NCBI RefSeq assembly: GCF_004102025.1 | Contig: NZ_CP025228.1 | Coordinates: 3,844,001-3,908,000, forward strand | Origin: Actinomyces qiguomingii | GTDB lineage: Bacteria > Actinomycetota > Actinomycetes > Actinomycetales > Actinomycetaceae | Length of the DNA stretch: 64,000 bases | Direction: 5' to 3' | In this document: piece by piece, positions 37,467 to 46,498 of the stretch | Layout of the letters: every line of letters starts with the position of its first letter | How positions within the stretch are numbered: position 1 is the first letter of the stretch | Position numbers and translations under genes: made by a program | Notes under the pieces: generated by a model | Seen by the model: the letters and a program-made list of their open reading frames with translations, nothing else | What the model was told of the DNA's origin: nothing | The model's database searches: none

Positions 37467-38870
37467 TCACCTCTGCCGGCGGGCACGCTTGGCGTAGGCC
37501 GGCCCCTCGAGTTCGGTGCCCGCTGGTGCCGACGCCGGCGAGGCCTCCTCCAGATTCGTCCCCCGGACCCGGGAGACGACGCGCATGACGTGGTACACGA
37601 CGATCGCTGCCAGCGAGCCGAGCGCAATGCCGGCAAAGGTCATATCCCCCCAGCTGAAGGTGTAGTCGGCGATGGCGATGACCATGGCCACCGCCGCGGT
37701 GTTGAGATTGACCGGATCGGAGAAGTCCACGCGGTTCTGCACCCAGATGCGCACCCCGAGCATGCCGATCATGCCGTAAAGGACGGTTGCCGCCCCGCCC
37801 AGCACGCCGGCAGGGATCGTGGCGATCACGACGCCGAACTTCGGCAACATGGACAGCCCCAGGGCAGTAGTCGCGGCAATCACGTACGCCGCCGTGGAGT
37901 ACACGCGGGTGGCGGCCATGACGCCGATGTTCTCCGCGTAAGTGGTCGTGCCCGAACCGCCGCCGGCCCCGGCGAGCATGGTGGACACGCCGTCGGCAAA
38001 GAGCGCGCGGCCGGTAACGTCGTCGAGATTCTCCCCCGTCATGGCGGCCACAGACTTAACGTGCCCGATGTTCTCCGCCACCAACACCAGCACAACCGGG
38101 ATGAACAGACCCAGGAGACTGAAATCGAAGGCGGGGGCACGGAAGTCGGGGACGCCGACCCAGTCGGTCTGGGCGATCCGGGAGAAGTCGACCTCTCCGC
38201 GCACACAGGCGGTGGCGTAGCCGATCAGCACACCAATGAGAATGGACAGGCGCCCGATGATGCCCTTGAACAGCACGGTGATCAGGAGGATCGACACGAC
38301 CGTCACCAGCGCCGTCACCGGGGCGGTCTTGACATTGTCCCAGGCGCTGGGGGCCAGGTTGAAGCCGATCAGGGAGACGATGGCGCCCGTGACGATCGGC
38401 GGCATGAGCCGGTCGATCCAGCCGGTCCCGGCCACGTGGACGATCACACCGACGACGGCGAGCAGCGCCCCGACGGCGATGATCCCTCCCTGGGCCAGGG
38501 AGGCCCGCGCCTCCTGCAAGGGCGCTCCCGAATCGGCGGCGAATCCGGTCACGGCCCCGATCGGGGCGATCAGCGCGAAGGACGAACCGAGGTAACTGGG
38601 CAGCCGTCCCGCGGTGACAAGGATGAACAGCAGCGTGCCCAGTCCAGTGAAGAACAGGGTGGTTGACGGGTCGAAGCCTGTCAGCAGCGGGACTAGGAAG
38701 GTTGCACCGAACATGGCCACTACGTGCTGCACACCGATACCGACCGTGCGGGGCCAACTCAAACGTTCGGAGGGGCCGACGACCTCGCCGGGGGCGATCG
38801 AATGCCCATCGCCGTGGAGGGTCCAACCGCGGAGGCGTCGGTTCAGGTTGAAGGGCTGATCGGAGGACAC
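37467..38870 (-). CDS. NCS2 uracil/xanthine permease
   Basis: The 467-residue protein has 12-14 hydrophobic segments and NCS2 motifs: VGIGVQHVVAMFGATFLVP near the N-terminus, VLVAENIGHVKSVAAMTG in the middle, and GGSGTTTYAENIGVMAATRV, which carries the nucleobase-binding core with the conserved Gln/Glu-type region. It belongs to the UraA-like branch and would import uracil or another nucleobase with protons across the membrane. It appears monocistronic. The substrate is inferred from the family only. Confidence 0.9.
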   Translation of the reverse strand: MSSDQPFNLNRRLRGWTLHGDGHSIAPGEVVGPSERLSWPRTVGIGVQHVVAMFGATFLVPLLTGFDPSTTLFFTGLGTLLFILVTAGRLPSYLGSSFALIAPIGAVTGFAADSGAPLQEARASLAQGGIIAVGALLAVVGVIVHVAGTGWIDRLMPPIVTGAIVSLIGFNLAPSAWDNVKTAPVTALVTVVSILLITVLFKGIIGRLSILIGVLIGYATACVRGEVDFSRIAQTDWVGVPDFRAPAFDFSLLGLFIPVVLVLVAENIGHVKSVAAMTGENLDDVTGRALFADGVSTMLAGAGGGSGTTTYAENIGVMAATRVYSTAAYVIAATTALGLSMLPKFGVVIATIPAGVLGGAATVLYGMIGMLGVRIWVQNRVDFSDPVNLNTAAVAMVIAIADYTFSWGDMTFAGIALGSLAAIVVYHVMRVVSRVRGTNLEEASPASAPAGTELEGPAYAKRARRQR

Positions 38871-39271
38871 GTGGGCTCCTGTCGCGTGGGTGCGGCGAAT
38901 CCGGTCGCGGGGAGCGACCCCGCCGGCGAGGCCGGACAGCCCCGCCGAGGCGCAAGTCTAGGAGTCTTTCAGACATCGGCAGGAAACGGTGATCCGGCCG
39001 AGGGGCCGAGCATCTGCGTCAAAGGGGCTTCAAAGCACTCCGCGCCGGAAACCCGGCATGCCAGCTAATGACTCGTGCCTACGCATTACGAGACACGCAT
39101 ACGTGGCGCGCCTCACTGGAATGTGGTTTCGCTGCGGCCGCAGGGCCCGCACGAAACATCACATATGTGCGGGATATGTGTTTCACATGGTTAGCATAGA
39201 AAAGTTGCCTTTAGTGGTAGCTGGTCCGAGACGGCGGCAGTCGTCCCTCACCTAGCGAACGGAAGCAGCCC
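38871..39271. other. 401-base intergenic region
   Basis: Two diverging genes, the NCS2 permease and DUF4956, start from this region. An AT-richer stretch at about 39160-39215 with TTCACATGGTTAGCATAG probably holds the promoter of the DUF4956 operon. I see no riboswitch, repeat or small gene that I can support. Confidence 0.5.
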
Positions 39272-40045
39272 ATGTCCCTCAGCACTCTTGCCTATATCGC
39301 CATCGACCTGGTAGCCCTGGTCCTGCTGGTCGGCGTCCTGTACACGCGACGGCATTCCCGCAAGGATCTGTTAGCCGCCTATGTGGGCGTCAACATCGGA
39401 GTCCTGGCGGTGACACTCCTGCTGTCGACGGCGTCGGTCGGGGCGGGCCTGGGGCTGGGTCTGTTCGGCGTGCTGTCAATCATCCGTCTGCGCTCCACCG
39501 AGCTATCCCAGCACGAGGTCGCCTACTTCTTCGCCGCCCTGGCCCTGGGACTGCTTGGAGGCATCACCGCGGCGCCGCTGCCGATGACGGCGGTGCTCAT
39601 GGGGCTCGTCGTCGCCTCCCTGTGGATTGCCGACCATCCGGCAATCATGCGCCGCAACCGCCATCAGATCATCATGGTGGATCGGGCCATCACCGACGAG
39701 GACACCCTCATCGCCCACCTGGAGCAGCTGCTGGACGCGCAGGTGCGTTCCGTAGAGGTGCAGCGCCTGGACCTGGTGGACGACACCACACTCGTAGATG
39801 TGCGCTTCCGCCTGCCCAAATCGGGCCGTTCGCGAGTGTCCGGGAGTGCTGTCGGCACCGCCGCGGGCGTCGGCACCGCCGGCGTCGCCCCCGATGTTGC
39901 GGCACCCGCCTACTCCGGCGTCGCCCCCGCAGCGACAACGCCGCATCCCTCTCCTGCCGGGCACGGGGCCGATGCTTTCACGGCGGCCCCGGCCAACACC
40001 GCCGATTACGCCTTCCCGCCGGCCGTCCAGCCCACCAGCCGCTGA
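39272..40045 (+). CDS. DUF4956 membrane protein
   Basis: The 257-residue protein has about four membrane segments in its first 120 residues (YIAIDLVALVLLVGVLYTRR, NIGVLAVTLLLS, GLGLGLFGVLSIIRLRS, AALALGLLGGI), with the SIIRLRSTELSQHEVAYFF signature of DUF4956. A cytoplasmic domain follows (VDRAITDEDTLIAHLEQLL) and an Ala/Pro-rich tail of about 60 residues. DUF4956 genes regularly stand beside VTC-domain and carbohydrate-binding or CotH genes, as here. The role is unknown, probably at the envelope. Confidence 0.88.
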   Translation: MSLSTLAYIAIDLVALVLLVGVLYTRRHSRKDLLAAYVGVNIGVLAVTLLLSTASVGAGLGLGLFGVLSIIRLRSTELSQHEVAYFFAALALGLLGGITAAPLPMTAVLMGLVVASLWIADHPAIMRRNRHQIIMVDRAITDEDTLIAHLEQLLDAQVRSVEVQRLDLVDDTTLVDVRFRLPKSGRSRVSGSAVGTAAGVGTAGVAPDVAAPAYSGVAPAATTPHPSPAGHGADAFTAAPANTADYAFPPAVQPTSR

Positions 40046-40107
40046 ACGGGATCGCAGACGGCGATCGGCCCGTCGCATGTGCCGCACCGCGACAGGAGTC
40101 ATCAGTC

Positions 40108-40932
40108 ATGAACCAGCACCTGAACACCTCTCATCTTCCGACCATCTCCCTGGAAGAACTGAACGCCGCAGCCGGTCTGCTCACACGCATCGACCGCAAG
40201 TATCTCCTCCCACTGGCCTCGGCCCAGGAGGTTGTCGACTCCCTGAGCGGACAAGCCCGCGTCCTGCGGATCGGCGAGGACCGGCGCTTCGCCTACGCCT
40301 CCACCTACTTCGACACCACCGGCTTGGACTGCTATCTGCTGACGGCCCGCAAGCGGCGGCGTCGGTTCAAGGTGCGCACCCGCTCCTACCTGGACTCCGG
40401 AATCTGCTTCCTGGAGGTTAAAACCCGCGGGCCGCGGGGCGCCACAGTCAAGGAGCGCATCCCGTACGCGCCCGACAACGCCGATCGCCTCACCCCGGAC
40501 GGACGCGCCTTCGTGGCCGACTGCCTGATCCGTTCAGGGACCTGCCCAACGGCGCGCGCCCAGGAGATCGCCGCCGCACTGGCGCCGGTTCTGGGCACCT
40601 CCTACGAACGCAGCACCATGCATTTGCCCCATGCTCAGGCCCGGATGACGGTAGACACCGGCCTGGTATGGACGGCCCTGGGCCCTGCCGCCGCTGCGAG
40701 CGCCTCGGCCGACGACCTGGTGATCATTGAGACGAAGAACCCGGCCACGCCATCGCCCGCGGACCGACTGTTGTGGGCCGGCGGGCACCGCCCCGCAAAG
40801 ATCTCCAAGTACGCCACCGGCATGGCGCTGCTGCACCCGCAACTGCCCGCCAACAAGTGGCACCGGGTGCTCGGCCACGAGCTGGCCTCCTCCCGCCACG
40901 ACCATAACGACGCTGTGGCATACGCCGCCTGA
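40108..40932 (+). CDS. VTC-domain polyphosphate polymerase-like protein
   Basis: The 274-residue protein starts at ATG 40108 with CAGGAG upstream. The VTC fold is marked by LLTRIDRKYLLP, YASTYFDTTGLDCYLL, ARKRRRRFKVRTRSY, CFLEVKTRGPRGATVKERI and LVIIETKNPATP, which give the basic tunnel residues and acidic metal ligands of the triphosphate-tunnel family. Yeast VTC makes polyphosphate from ATP; the bacterial domain is not well characterised. It lies between DUF4956 and the Cthe_2159 gene in one operon. Confidence 0.87.
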   Translation: MNQHLNTSHLPTISLEELNAAAGLLTRIDRKYLLPLASAQEVVDSLSGQARVLRIGEDRRFAYASTYFDTTGLDCYLLTARKRRRRFKVRTRSYLDSGICFLEVKTRGPRGATVKERIPYAPDNADRLTPDGRAFVADCLIRSGTCPTARAQEIAAALAPVLGTSYERSTMHLPHAQARMTVDTGLVWTALGPAAAASASADDLVIIETKNPATPSPADRLLWAGGHRPAKISKYATGMALLHPQLPANKWHRVLGHELASSRHDHNDAVAYAA

Positions 40933-41091
40933 GTCGTCACCCGATCACCGATACCGCCGGCGCCGGCTCTGGCCGCGGCACGGCTGCACCGATGCCGATC
41001 CCGGCATCTGAAGATCACCAACAGCTCCGCTTCGCCGCGCCCGTTTCAGCGTCGGCGCCGGATCATCACACCCAAGAATGAGGACACACGC

Positions 41092-43029
41092 ATGAACAAT
41101 CCGTTCAAACATCTGCCTCCCGCCGCGCTCCGCACCGATCACCGCCACCGTGGCATGCGCCGCGCCCGCCGCATCGGCACCGGTCTTCTGACCCCGCTAG
41201 CCGCACTTGTGCTGGCCGCGGGGTGCTCCACCGGCGCGACCGGAACCGCCACTGGCACCACCGGATCCTCCACCGGCGCGACCGGATCGTCCACCGGCAC
41301 CACCGCTTCCGGGGCGGCGTGGACCACCATCACCGCACAGGTGGCCACGGCCTCCACCGGAGCCAGCGCCGCCGAGATCCTGGCGGCCAACGCCGACACC
41401 TCCGCGGCCACCGCGGCCGTAACCGCCGACGATGACGCGGGCACCTACGACGCCGCCTCCGCCACCACGATCGCCCTGTCCGGCGACTCTGCAAGTGTCG
41501 CGGGCGACGGCGCGGCCGGGGTGAGCGTCGACGGCGGCACCGTCACCATCAGCGCCGCCGGCACCTATGTGCTGTCCGGCGAACTCACTGACGGCGAGAT
41601 GATCGTGAACGCCGATGACGCCCAGGTGCGGCTGGTACTCGACGGTGCCTCCATCACCAATGCGGACGGGCCGGCGATCGACATCCAGGACGCCGGCAGC
41701 GCCGTCGTCGTGCTGGCCGAGGGGTCCGAGAACACGCTCACCGACGGGCAGACTTACGCCGACACCTCCGCGGACGCCCCCACGGCGGCCCTGTTCTCCT
41801 CCGACACCGTGGTGATCACCGGCACCGGAGGGCTGACCGTTACCGGCAACCACAACGACGCCATCTCCTCCAAGAACGGCCTGGTGATCCAGGGGGCGCC
41901 CACACTTACGGTGAACGCCGTCGACGACGGCATGCGCGGCAAGGACTACCTGGTCATCTCCGGCGGAACCATCACCGTCACGGCCGACGGGGACGGGCTG
42001 AAGTCCACCGAGGACGACGACGAGACCATGGGCTTCATCGCCCTGGGTGCGGCCGACATCACCATCACCTCCGGCGACGACGGCGTATCCGCCACCACCG
42101 ACGTCACCGTGGAGGGCACCACGTTGACCGTGACCGCGGGCGGCGGGCAGGCCAATGCCACACCGGAGGCGGACTTCGGCGGGGCGCCCGGACAGCAGGG
42201 CGGGGTCGCGGCTGGCTCCGGCACCGACGTCGCCGCCGAGGACACCACAGACGATGAGGACGAGTCCGGCGTCGACGAGGCCGCCAAGCCCAAGGGCATC
42301 AACGCGGGCGTCAGCTACACGCAGGAGGAGGGCACCGTCACCCTGGACGCCGCCGACGAGGGGCTCCAGGCAGCCTTCATCAACATCTCCGGCGGCGCCC
42401 TGACCATCACCGCAGGCGACGACGGTATCAACGCCACCAACGGCGACTATGTGATCGAGGGCTATGAGAACGTCGACTCCGAGTCCGACGACGGCTCGGT
42501 GCTGACCATCTCCGGCGGCCAGGTGCAGGTGTCCTTCGCCTACTCCGACGGCATCGACTCCAACGGGTCGGCGTATGTGACCGGCGGGCAGGTGGTTGTC
42601 TCCGGCCAGGCGGGCTCCATGGACGGGGCGGTGGATGTCAATGGGGAGAGCCAACTGATTGGCGTGACCGGTTCCCCGAGCGTGAGTGCGGGTGACACCA
42701 TCACCGTCACCGGCGCCGACGGCGCCTCCTGGGAGATGACCAGCGTGTTCACCTCCCAGTACCTGACCGTGCTGGGCCTGACCGAGGGCGAGGAGTACAC
42801 GGTGGCCACCACCTCGGGCGGCTCGGCCACCGGCACCGCCGCGGCCCTGACCACCGGCATGGGCGGGCCCGGCGGTGGTATGGGCGGCCGCGGCGGTCAG
42901 CCGCCGTCCGACGGCGGTGTCAGCGGGCAGGGCCAGGGCGGTCAGGCGCCCTCTGGCGAGGCCGACGGCGGCTTGGGCGGCGATCCCGGCCAGGCTCCGG
43001 CAGACAGAACCCAGTCCACCGAGTCCTGA
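41092..43029 (+). CDS. Cthe_2159-type carbohydrate-binding lipoprotein
   Basis: The 645-residue protein has a signal peptide with lipobox LAAGC and Cys45, a Thr/Ser/Gly linker, and a long repetitive beta-helix-like region: DGASITNADGPAIDIQDAGS, LTVTGNHNDAISSKNGL, DDGMRGKDYLVISGG, DGDGLKSTEDDD. This is the Cthe_2159 family, which binds acidic polysaccharide and calcium. The Gly/Gln-rich C-terminus is probably disordered. It closes an operon with DUF4956 and VTC genes and would sit on the cell surface. Its ligand here is unknown. Confidence 0.87.
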   Translation: MNNPFKHLPPAALRTDHRHRGMRRARRIGTGLLTPLAALVLAAGCSTGATGTATGTTGSSTGATGSSTGTTASGAAWTTITAQVATASTGASAAEILAANADTSAATAAVTADDDAGTYDAASATTIALSGDSASVAGDGAAGVSVDGGTVTISAAGTYVLSGELTDGEMIVNADDAQVRLVLDGASITNADGPAIDIQDAGSAVVVLAEGSENTLTDGQTYADTSADAPTAALFSSDTVVITGTGGLTVTGNHNDAISSKNGLVIQGAPTLTVNAVDDGMRGKDYLVISGGTITVTADGDGLKSTEDDDETMGFIALGAADITITSGDDGVSATTDVTVEGTTLTVTAGGGQANATPEADFGGAPGQQGGVAAGSGTDVAAEDTTDDEDESGVDEAAKPKGINAGVSYTQEEGTVTLDAADEGLQAAFINISGGALTITAGDDGINATNGDYVIEGYENVDSESDDGSVLTISGGQVQVSFAYSDGIDSNGSAYVTGGQVVVSGQAGSMDGAVDVNGESQLIGVTGSPSVSAGDTITVTGADGASWEMTSVFTSQYLTVLGLTEGEEYTVATTSGGSATGTAAALTTGMGGPGGGMGGRGGQPPSDGGVSGQGQGGQAPSGEADGGLGGDPGQAPADRTQSTES

Positions 43030-43077
43030 GGCAGGCATGCGCACGGCGGCCGCAGACGCCGGTAGCCGTGCGCATGC

Positions 43078-43133
43078 CGAGGTGCGGTGGCCGAGGTGCG
43101 CCGGTCGAGGTGCGCCGGTCGAGGTGCGCCGGC
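43078..43133. repeat. 14-bp tandem repeat, four units
   Basis: Four consecutive units of the type CGAGGTGCGCCGGT, with small changes in the first and last. They lie just after the Cthe_2159 gene and before the 109-bp hairpin element. No function is evident. Confidence 0.85.
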
Positions 43134-43156
43134 CGACCCGATGTGCACGCCGTCGT

Positions 43157-43265
43157 CTACTACGCCCCTTCGGCGTTGGGTACTCCGGTTAGGTGTTTGC
43201 TGAAGGCTTTGGAGTCCTTCAGCAAACACCTAAGTGGCGTAGTAGAGGACGAACCGGCGTAGTAG
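43157..43265 (+). repeat. 109-bp hairpin element, copy A
   Basis: The element has an 18-bp perfect inner stem (TTAGGTGTTTGCTGAAGG at 43189-43206 with its complement at 43216-43233), flanked by CTACTACGCC and GGCGTAGTAG. Reversed, 46348-46456 aligns without gaps at 85 of 109 positions. Two stem pairs differ in a compensatory way between copies, so the hairpin may be selected as structure. Confidence 0.88.
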
Positions 43266-43305
43266 AAGGCCTCGCGGTCACGCAGGAGGATCCGCGGGCC
43301 GTGGG

Positions 43306-44268
43306 TCAGGTCAGGTGCTCCTTGAGGAAGGCGTCGACGACGTCGAGCACGCCGTCCTGCCAGAAGGGGGCGCCGCCATGGTCGGCGCCGTCCAGCCGGT
43401 AGAAGGTGACGTCCTGGCCCTTGGCCTGCAGGTCCTGCACCAGCCAGACCGACTGGGAGAAGTTGACGATGCGGTCCTTGTCGCCGTGGATCACCAGCAG
43501 CGGCGGCAGGGTGCGCCGCGAGGCATGCGGGACGTGATCCATGATGACGGTGGGGGCCACCAGCTCGGGGTGCTCATCCACGCGCACCCGGCCAATGAGC
43601 CATCCCTCGGGGGAGTCGGCCTCCAAATGGTCCTGAATGGACAGGTATTCGTTCATGCGGCCGATGTGTGTGGGGCCGTAGTAGTCGACGAAGGCGCGCA
43701 GGCCCAGTGCCTCGGTGACGGGCTCGTCGGAGAAGGCAGGATCGTCGTCGGCGCCACCCGTGCCGGTGGCCCAGGTCATCAGGGTGGTGTGACCGCCGGA
43801 GGAGTCGCCCCACATGGCCATGCGATTGACGTCGACGTGGTACTCGGCGGCGTGAGCACGCAGCCAGCGCACCGCCGTCTTGGCGTCCTTGGCCTGGGCC
43901 GGGAAGGGCGCGACCTCGCTGCCCCGGTACTCGACGATGGCGATCACGTAGCCGCGGGCGGCGAAGGCGGCGAGGTTGCCCAGCTCCTGGCCGAGCCGCT
44001 GGGTGTGGAAGGCGGAGCCCTGCACGTACAGGATGGTGGGGTAGACGTCGGTTGCAGTGTCGGGGAAGGCGGCGCGACGCGGCGGCATGATGATCTGCAG
44101 GTGGAGCGTGCGGCCGGACTTCTCGGCGTAGGGCACGTTCAAGTGGACCACCCCGTAGCGGGGAACGTCGACCGCGGAGAGCGTGCGCATGCCGGGGACG
44201 GTCAGCGCGGAGGCCGGGAAGTCGGCGGGCGCGACGAGCCGGGGCGGGGTGAATTGGAAGTCGGTCAT
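43306..44268 (-). CDS. Alpha/beta hydrolase, esterase (BD-FAE-like)
   Basis: The 320-residue protein is a cytoplasmic alpha/beta hydrolase of the hormone-sensitive-lipase or BD-FAE type. The nucleophile is Ser156 in GDSSGG, the acid is in HGDKDRIV near 275, and the His in GADHGGAPFW near 298. The oxyanion region is VQGSAFHTQ. No signal peptide is visible. The substrate is probably an acylated sugar or peptide ester, which is a guess from the family. It stands alone between two repeat elements. Confidence 0.85.
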   Translation of the reverse strand: MTDFQFTPPRLVAPADFPASALTVPGMRTLSAVDVPRYGVVHLNVPYAEKSGRTLHLQIIMPPRRAAFPDTATDVYPTILYVQGSAFHTQRLGQELGNLAAFAARGYVIAIVEYRGSEVAPFPAQAKDAKTAVRWLRAHAAEYHVDVNRMAMWGDSSGGHTTLMTWATGTGGADDDPAFSDEPVTEALGLRAFVDYYGPTHIGRMNEYLSIQDHLEADSPEGWLIGRVRVDEHPELVAPTVIMDHVPHASRRTLPPLLVIHGDKDRIVNFSQSVWLVQDLQAKGQDVTFYRLDGADHGGAPFWQDGVLDVVDAFLKEHLT

Positions 44269-44488
44269 GGCGTGGCTCCATATCAGTAGGACGGCGTCGG
44301 CTGTGGCACGGAATCATCATCCCTGATGTCTCGGCGATGCGTCCCGACCATCGAAACTGTCCGATTCCAGACACTGAACGCCGCCGCAGGACCGAACCGT
44401 GGCGCCCGGAGGAGCATGCGTCGGGGTTGCGGTGTTGCCCCTTCGGCCAAGCTGCTGCGCTCTGGAGGGATCGGGGTACAGTCTTGGC

Positions 44489-45682
44489 ATGGTCTCCATG
44501 GAAGACGTCACAGCACCGCTCGGTGGGCTGAGCGTGGAGGGCTACGCGTCGATCGGCGGAGTCGACCTGGAACTCACCAGCGCCGTCACCGTGCTCATCG
44601 GCGCCAACGGTGCAGGCAAGTCCAACCTCGTCAGCGCACTTGAGGTTGTCGCCCGTGTCTGGGACAACACCTTCCAGGACTACCTGGTGCGCCACGGCGG
44701 CCTGCCGGCACTACTGCACGCCAATGCGGAGACCTCGTTCAATGAAGCCGTCTTTGAAATTCGCGGTCTGCCCGATGCGCAGAACCACTCCACCGGCTAC
44801 CGCGTGTGCCTGCGGGTAGACCGCAACAGCGAGGAGCAGGCCGCGCTCGTCACCGAGGACTTCCTGTTCCACGACCGCACCAAGTACCCGGAGCCCTACA
44901 ACGAGCACGTCTCATGGCGGGTGGCACGCAGTCGGGCCGCCTCCTTCCTCAACGCCGAGGACCCGGAGAACAGCAAGCTGCAACGCTTCGCACGCTATGT
45001 GGCTCCATTGGTTTCCGGGTGCCGGGTCTTTCACTTCGACGACGTCTCCCCCGAGGCGCCGCCACGCTCCTTCTCCGAGGTTGGCGACGACATCGCCTTG
45101 CGCGCCAATGCCGAGAACATCGCCGCCTACCTGCTGCGCGTCCGGAACGACCACCCGCAGCACTATCAGCGAATCGTGGCAACCATACGTCTGGCGGCAC
45201 CGTTCTTCGAGGACTTCGTGCTGCAACCGAACCGGAACGACCAGTTACGTCTGCGCTGGCGTCAACAGGGCCTCGACCGGGTGTTCCAGCCGCGTTCCCT
45301 GAGCGACGGGACGCTGCGTTTCATCTGTCTGGCGACTCTGCTGCTCGGTCCGGATCTGCCGGCGACGATCGTGCTCGATGAGCCGGAGCTGGGGCTGCAC
45401 CCGGCGGCGATAGGCCTGCTCGCCGAGATGGTGCACGCCGCCGCCGACGACGGACACCGAATCCTGTTGGCGACGCAGTCGGTGCCGTTGCTGTCACAGT
45501 TCTCCCTGGAAGAAGTAGCCGTGCTGAACCGGGTGGGCGGCAACACCACCATCAGCCGTCCGAATCCCGAAGAACTCGCCGGCTTTCTTGAGGACTACTC
45601 GGTCGGCAGCCTGTGGGAGATGAACCTGTTGCGCGGACGCCCCTCACCTGAAACGCTCTCAGGGAGGCAGAGCAATGGGTAA
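44489..45682 (+). CDS. ABC-type ATPase of the ATPase-DUF4276 pair
   Basis: The likely start is ATG 44489, seven bases after TACAGT, which suggests a leaderless message; ATG 44498 is another option. The 397-residue protein has Walker A IGANGAGKSN at 37-46, a signature-like SLSDGTLRFICLATLL near 268, Walker B IVLDEPELGLHP near 294 and switch LLATQS. It is an AAA_21-like SMC/ABC ATPase. The next gene overlaps it by 8 bases and encodes a DUF4276 TOPRIM-like protein. ATPase plus TOPRIM pairs are typical abortive-infection modules; function is inferred. Confidence 0.87.
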   Translation: MVSMEDVTAPLGGLSVEGYASIGGVDLELTSAVTVLIGANGAGKSNLVSALEVVARVWDNTFQDYLVRHGGLPALLHANAETSFNEAVFEIRGLPDAQNHSTGYRVCLRVDRNSEEQAALVTEDFLFHDRTKYPEPYNEHVSWRVARSRAASFLNAEDPENSKLQRFARYVAPLVSGCRVFHFDDVSPEAPPRSFSEVGDDIALRANAENIAAYLLRVRNDHPQHYQRIVATIRLAAPFFEDFVLQPNRNDQLRLRWRQQGLDRVFQPRSLSDGTLRFICLATLLLGPDLPATIVLDEPELGLHPAAIGLLAEMVHAAADDGHRILLATQSVPLLSQFSLEEVAVLNRVGGNTTISRPNPEELAGFLEDYSVGSLWEMNLLRGRPSPETLSGRQSNG

Positions 45683-46337
45683 TCACCTGATAGCGCTTGT
45701 GGTGGAGGGGCAGACCGAAGAGGCCTTCGTCACCACACTGCTGGCGCCAAGTGCTCTCTCCAAAGGAGTGACCCTTGCCCCCATAATCGTGGAGACATCG
45801 TCCACAGGAACCGGGTCGCATAGGGGCGGCGGCGGTTGGAAGGGATATCACGACCTGCTTGATGATCTGCTGCGACAGCCCCATTGGCATCGTGTCGGCT
45901 TGATGATCGACTACTACGGGTACCCGGTCGGAGCCCCCGGACGGGACAGTGGCCGACCCAAGGCGGACGACCGCCAGCAACTCACCGAAGCACTCAATTC
46001 GCGCTATGCCGGTACCGCTTCGGTTAACCGTTTTCACCCGCTGATCGTCAAGCACGAGTTCGAGTCCCTGGTGCTTGCCGCGATCGATGCCGGTGCGGGC
46101 GATGGGATCATGCCCGGCCGGGCACTGCGCTCTCTCCGCGCTGCCATAAAGCGGGCGGACACTCCCGAGGACGTCAACGACGGCGCAAGCACAAGTCCAT
46201 CCAAGCGCCTCAAACATGCCTACCCCCGCTACATCAAGACCGTGGACGGTATCACCCTGATCCAGCAGGTTGGTCTGACCGCCGTCCTTGAACGCTGCCC
46301 CGTTTTCTCCGCCTGGTGGCAACAGCTGCTCGCGTGA
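45675..46337 (+). CDS. DUF4276 TOPRIM-like protein
   Basis: The 220-residue protein has the DUF4276 motifs: ALVVEGQTEEAF with Glu11, VGLMIDYYGYP with Asp79, VKHEFESLVLA, and NDGASTSPSKRL. The first two fit the acidic residues of a TOPRIM-type metal site. A GGGAGG ribosome site precedes the ATG, which overlaps the ATPase stop by 8 bases. It is the probable effector of the ATPase, by analogy with RloAB and PARIS. Length is standard for the family. Confidence 0.88.
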   Translation: MGNHLIALVVEGQTEEAFVTTLLAPSALSKGVTLAPIIVETSSTGTGSHRGGGGWKGYHDLLDDLLRQPHWHRVGLMIDYYGYPVGAPGRDSGRPKADDRQQLTEALNSRYAGTASVNRFHPLIVKHEFESLVLAAIDAGAGDGIMPGRALRSLRAAIKRADTPEDVNDGASTSPSKRLKHAYPRYIKTVDGITLIQQVGLTAVLERCPVFSAWWQQLLA

Positions 46338-46347
46338 CGCACCCCGT

Positions 46348-46456
46348 CTGCTACGCCGGTTCACCCTCTGCTACGCCGGTTAGCGGTTTGCTGAATGCCT
46401 GTACGCCGTTCAGCAGACCGCTAACCGGCGTACCCAACACCGAAGTGGCGTGGCAG
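46348..46456 (-). repeat. 109-bp hairpin element, copy B
   Basis: This is the reverse-oriented partner of 43157-43265: same length, 85 of 109 positions equal, no gaps. Its inner arms are TACGCCGGTTAGCGGTTTGC at 46372 onward and a matching arm ending near 46432, with one mismatch. It lies between the DUF4276 gene and an alpha/beta hydrolase gene. Confidence 0.88.
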
Positions 46457-46498
46457 CCGAGTTCGAGACCATCAGTGACGGCGGCATAAGCTCCGGGT

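Noticed and set aside
38871..39271. Riboswitch or small RNA upstream of the NCS2 permease or DUF4956 gene
   Set aside because: I could not fit a purine, preQ1 or other aptamer core, and no strong hairpin with a defined loop was found.
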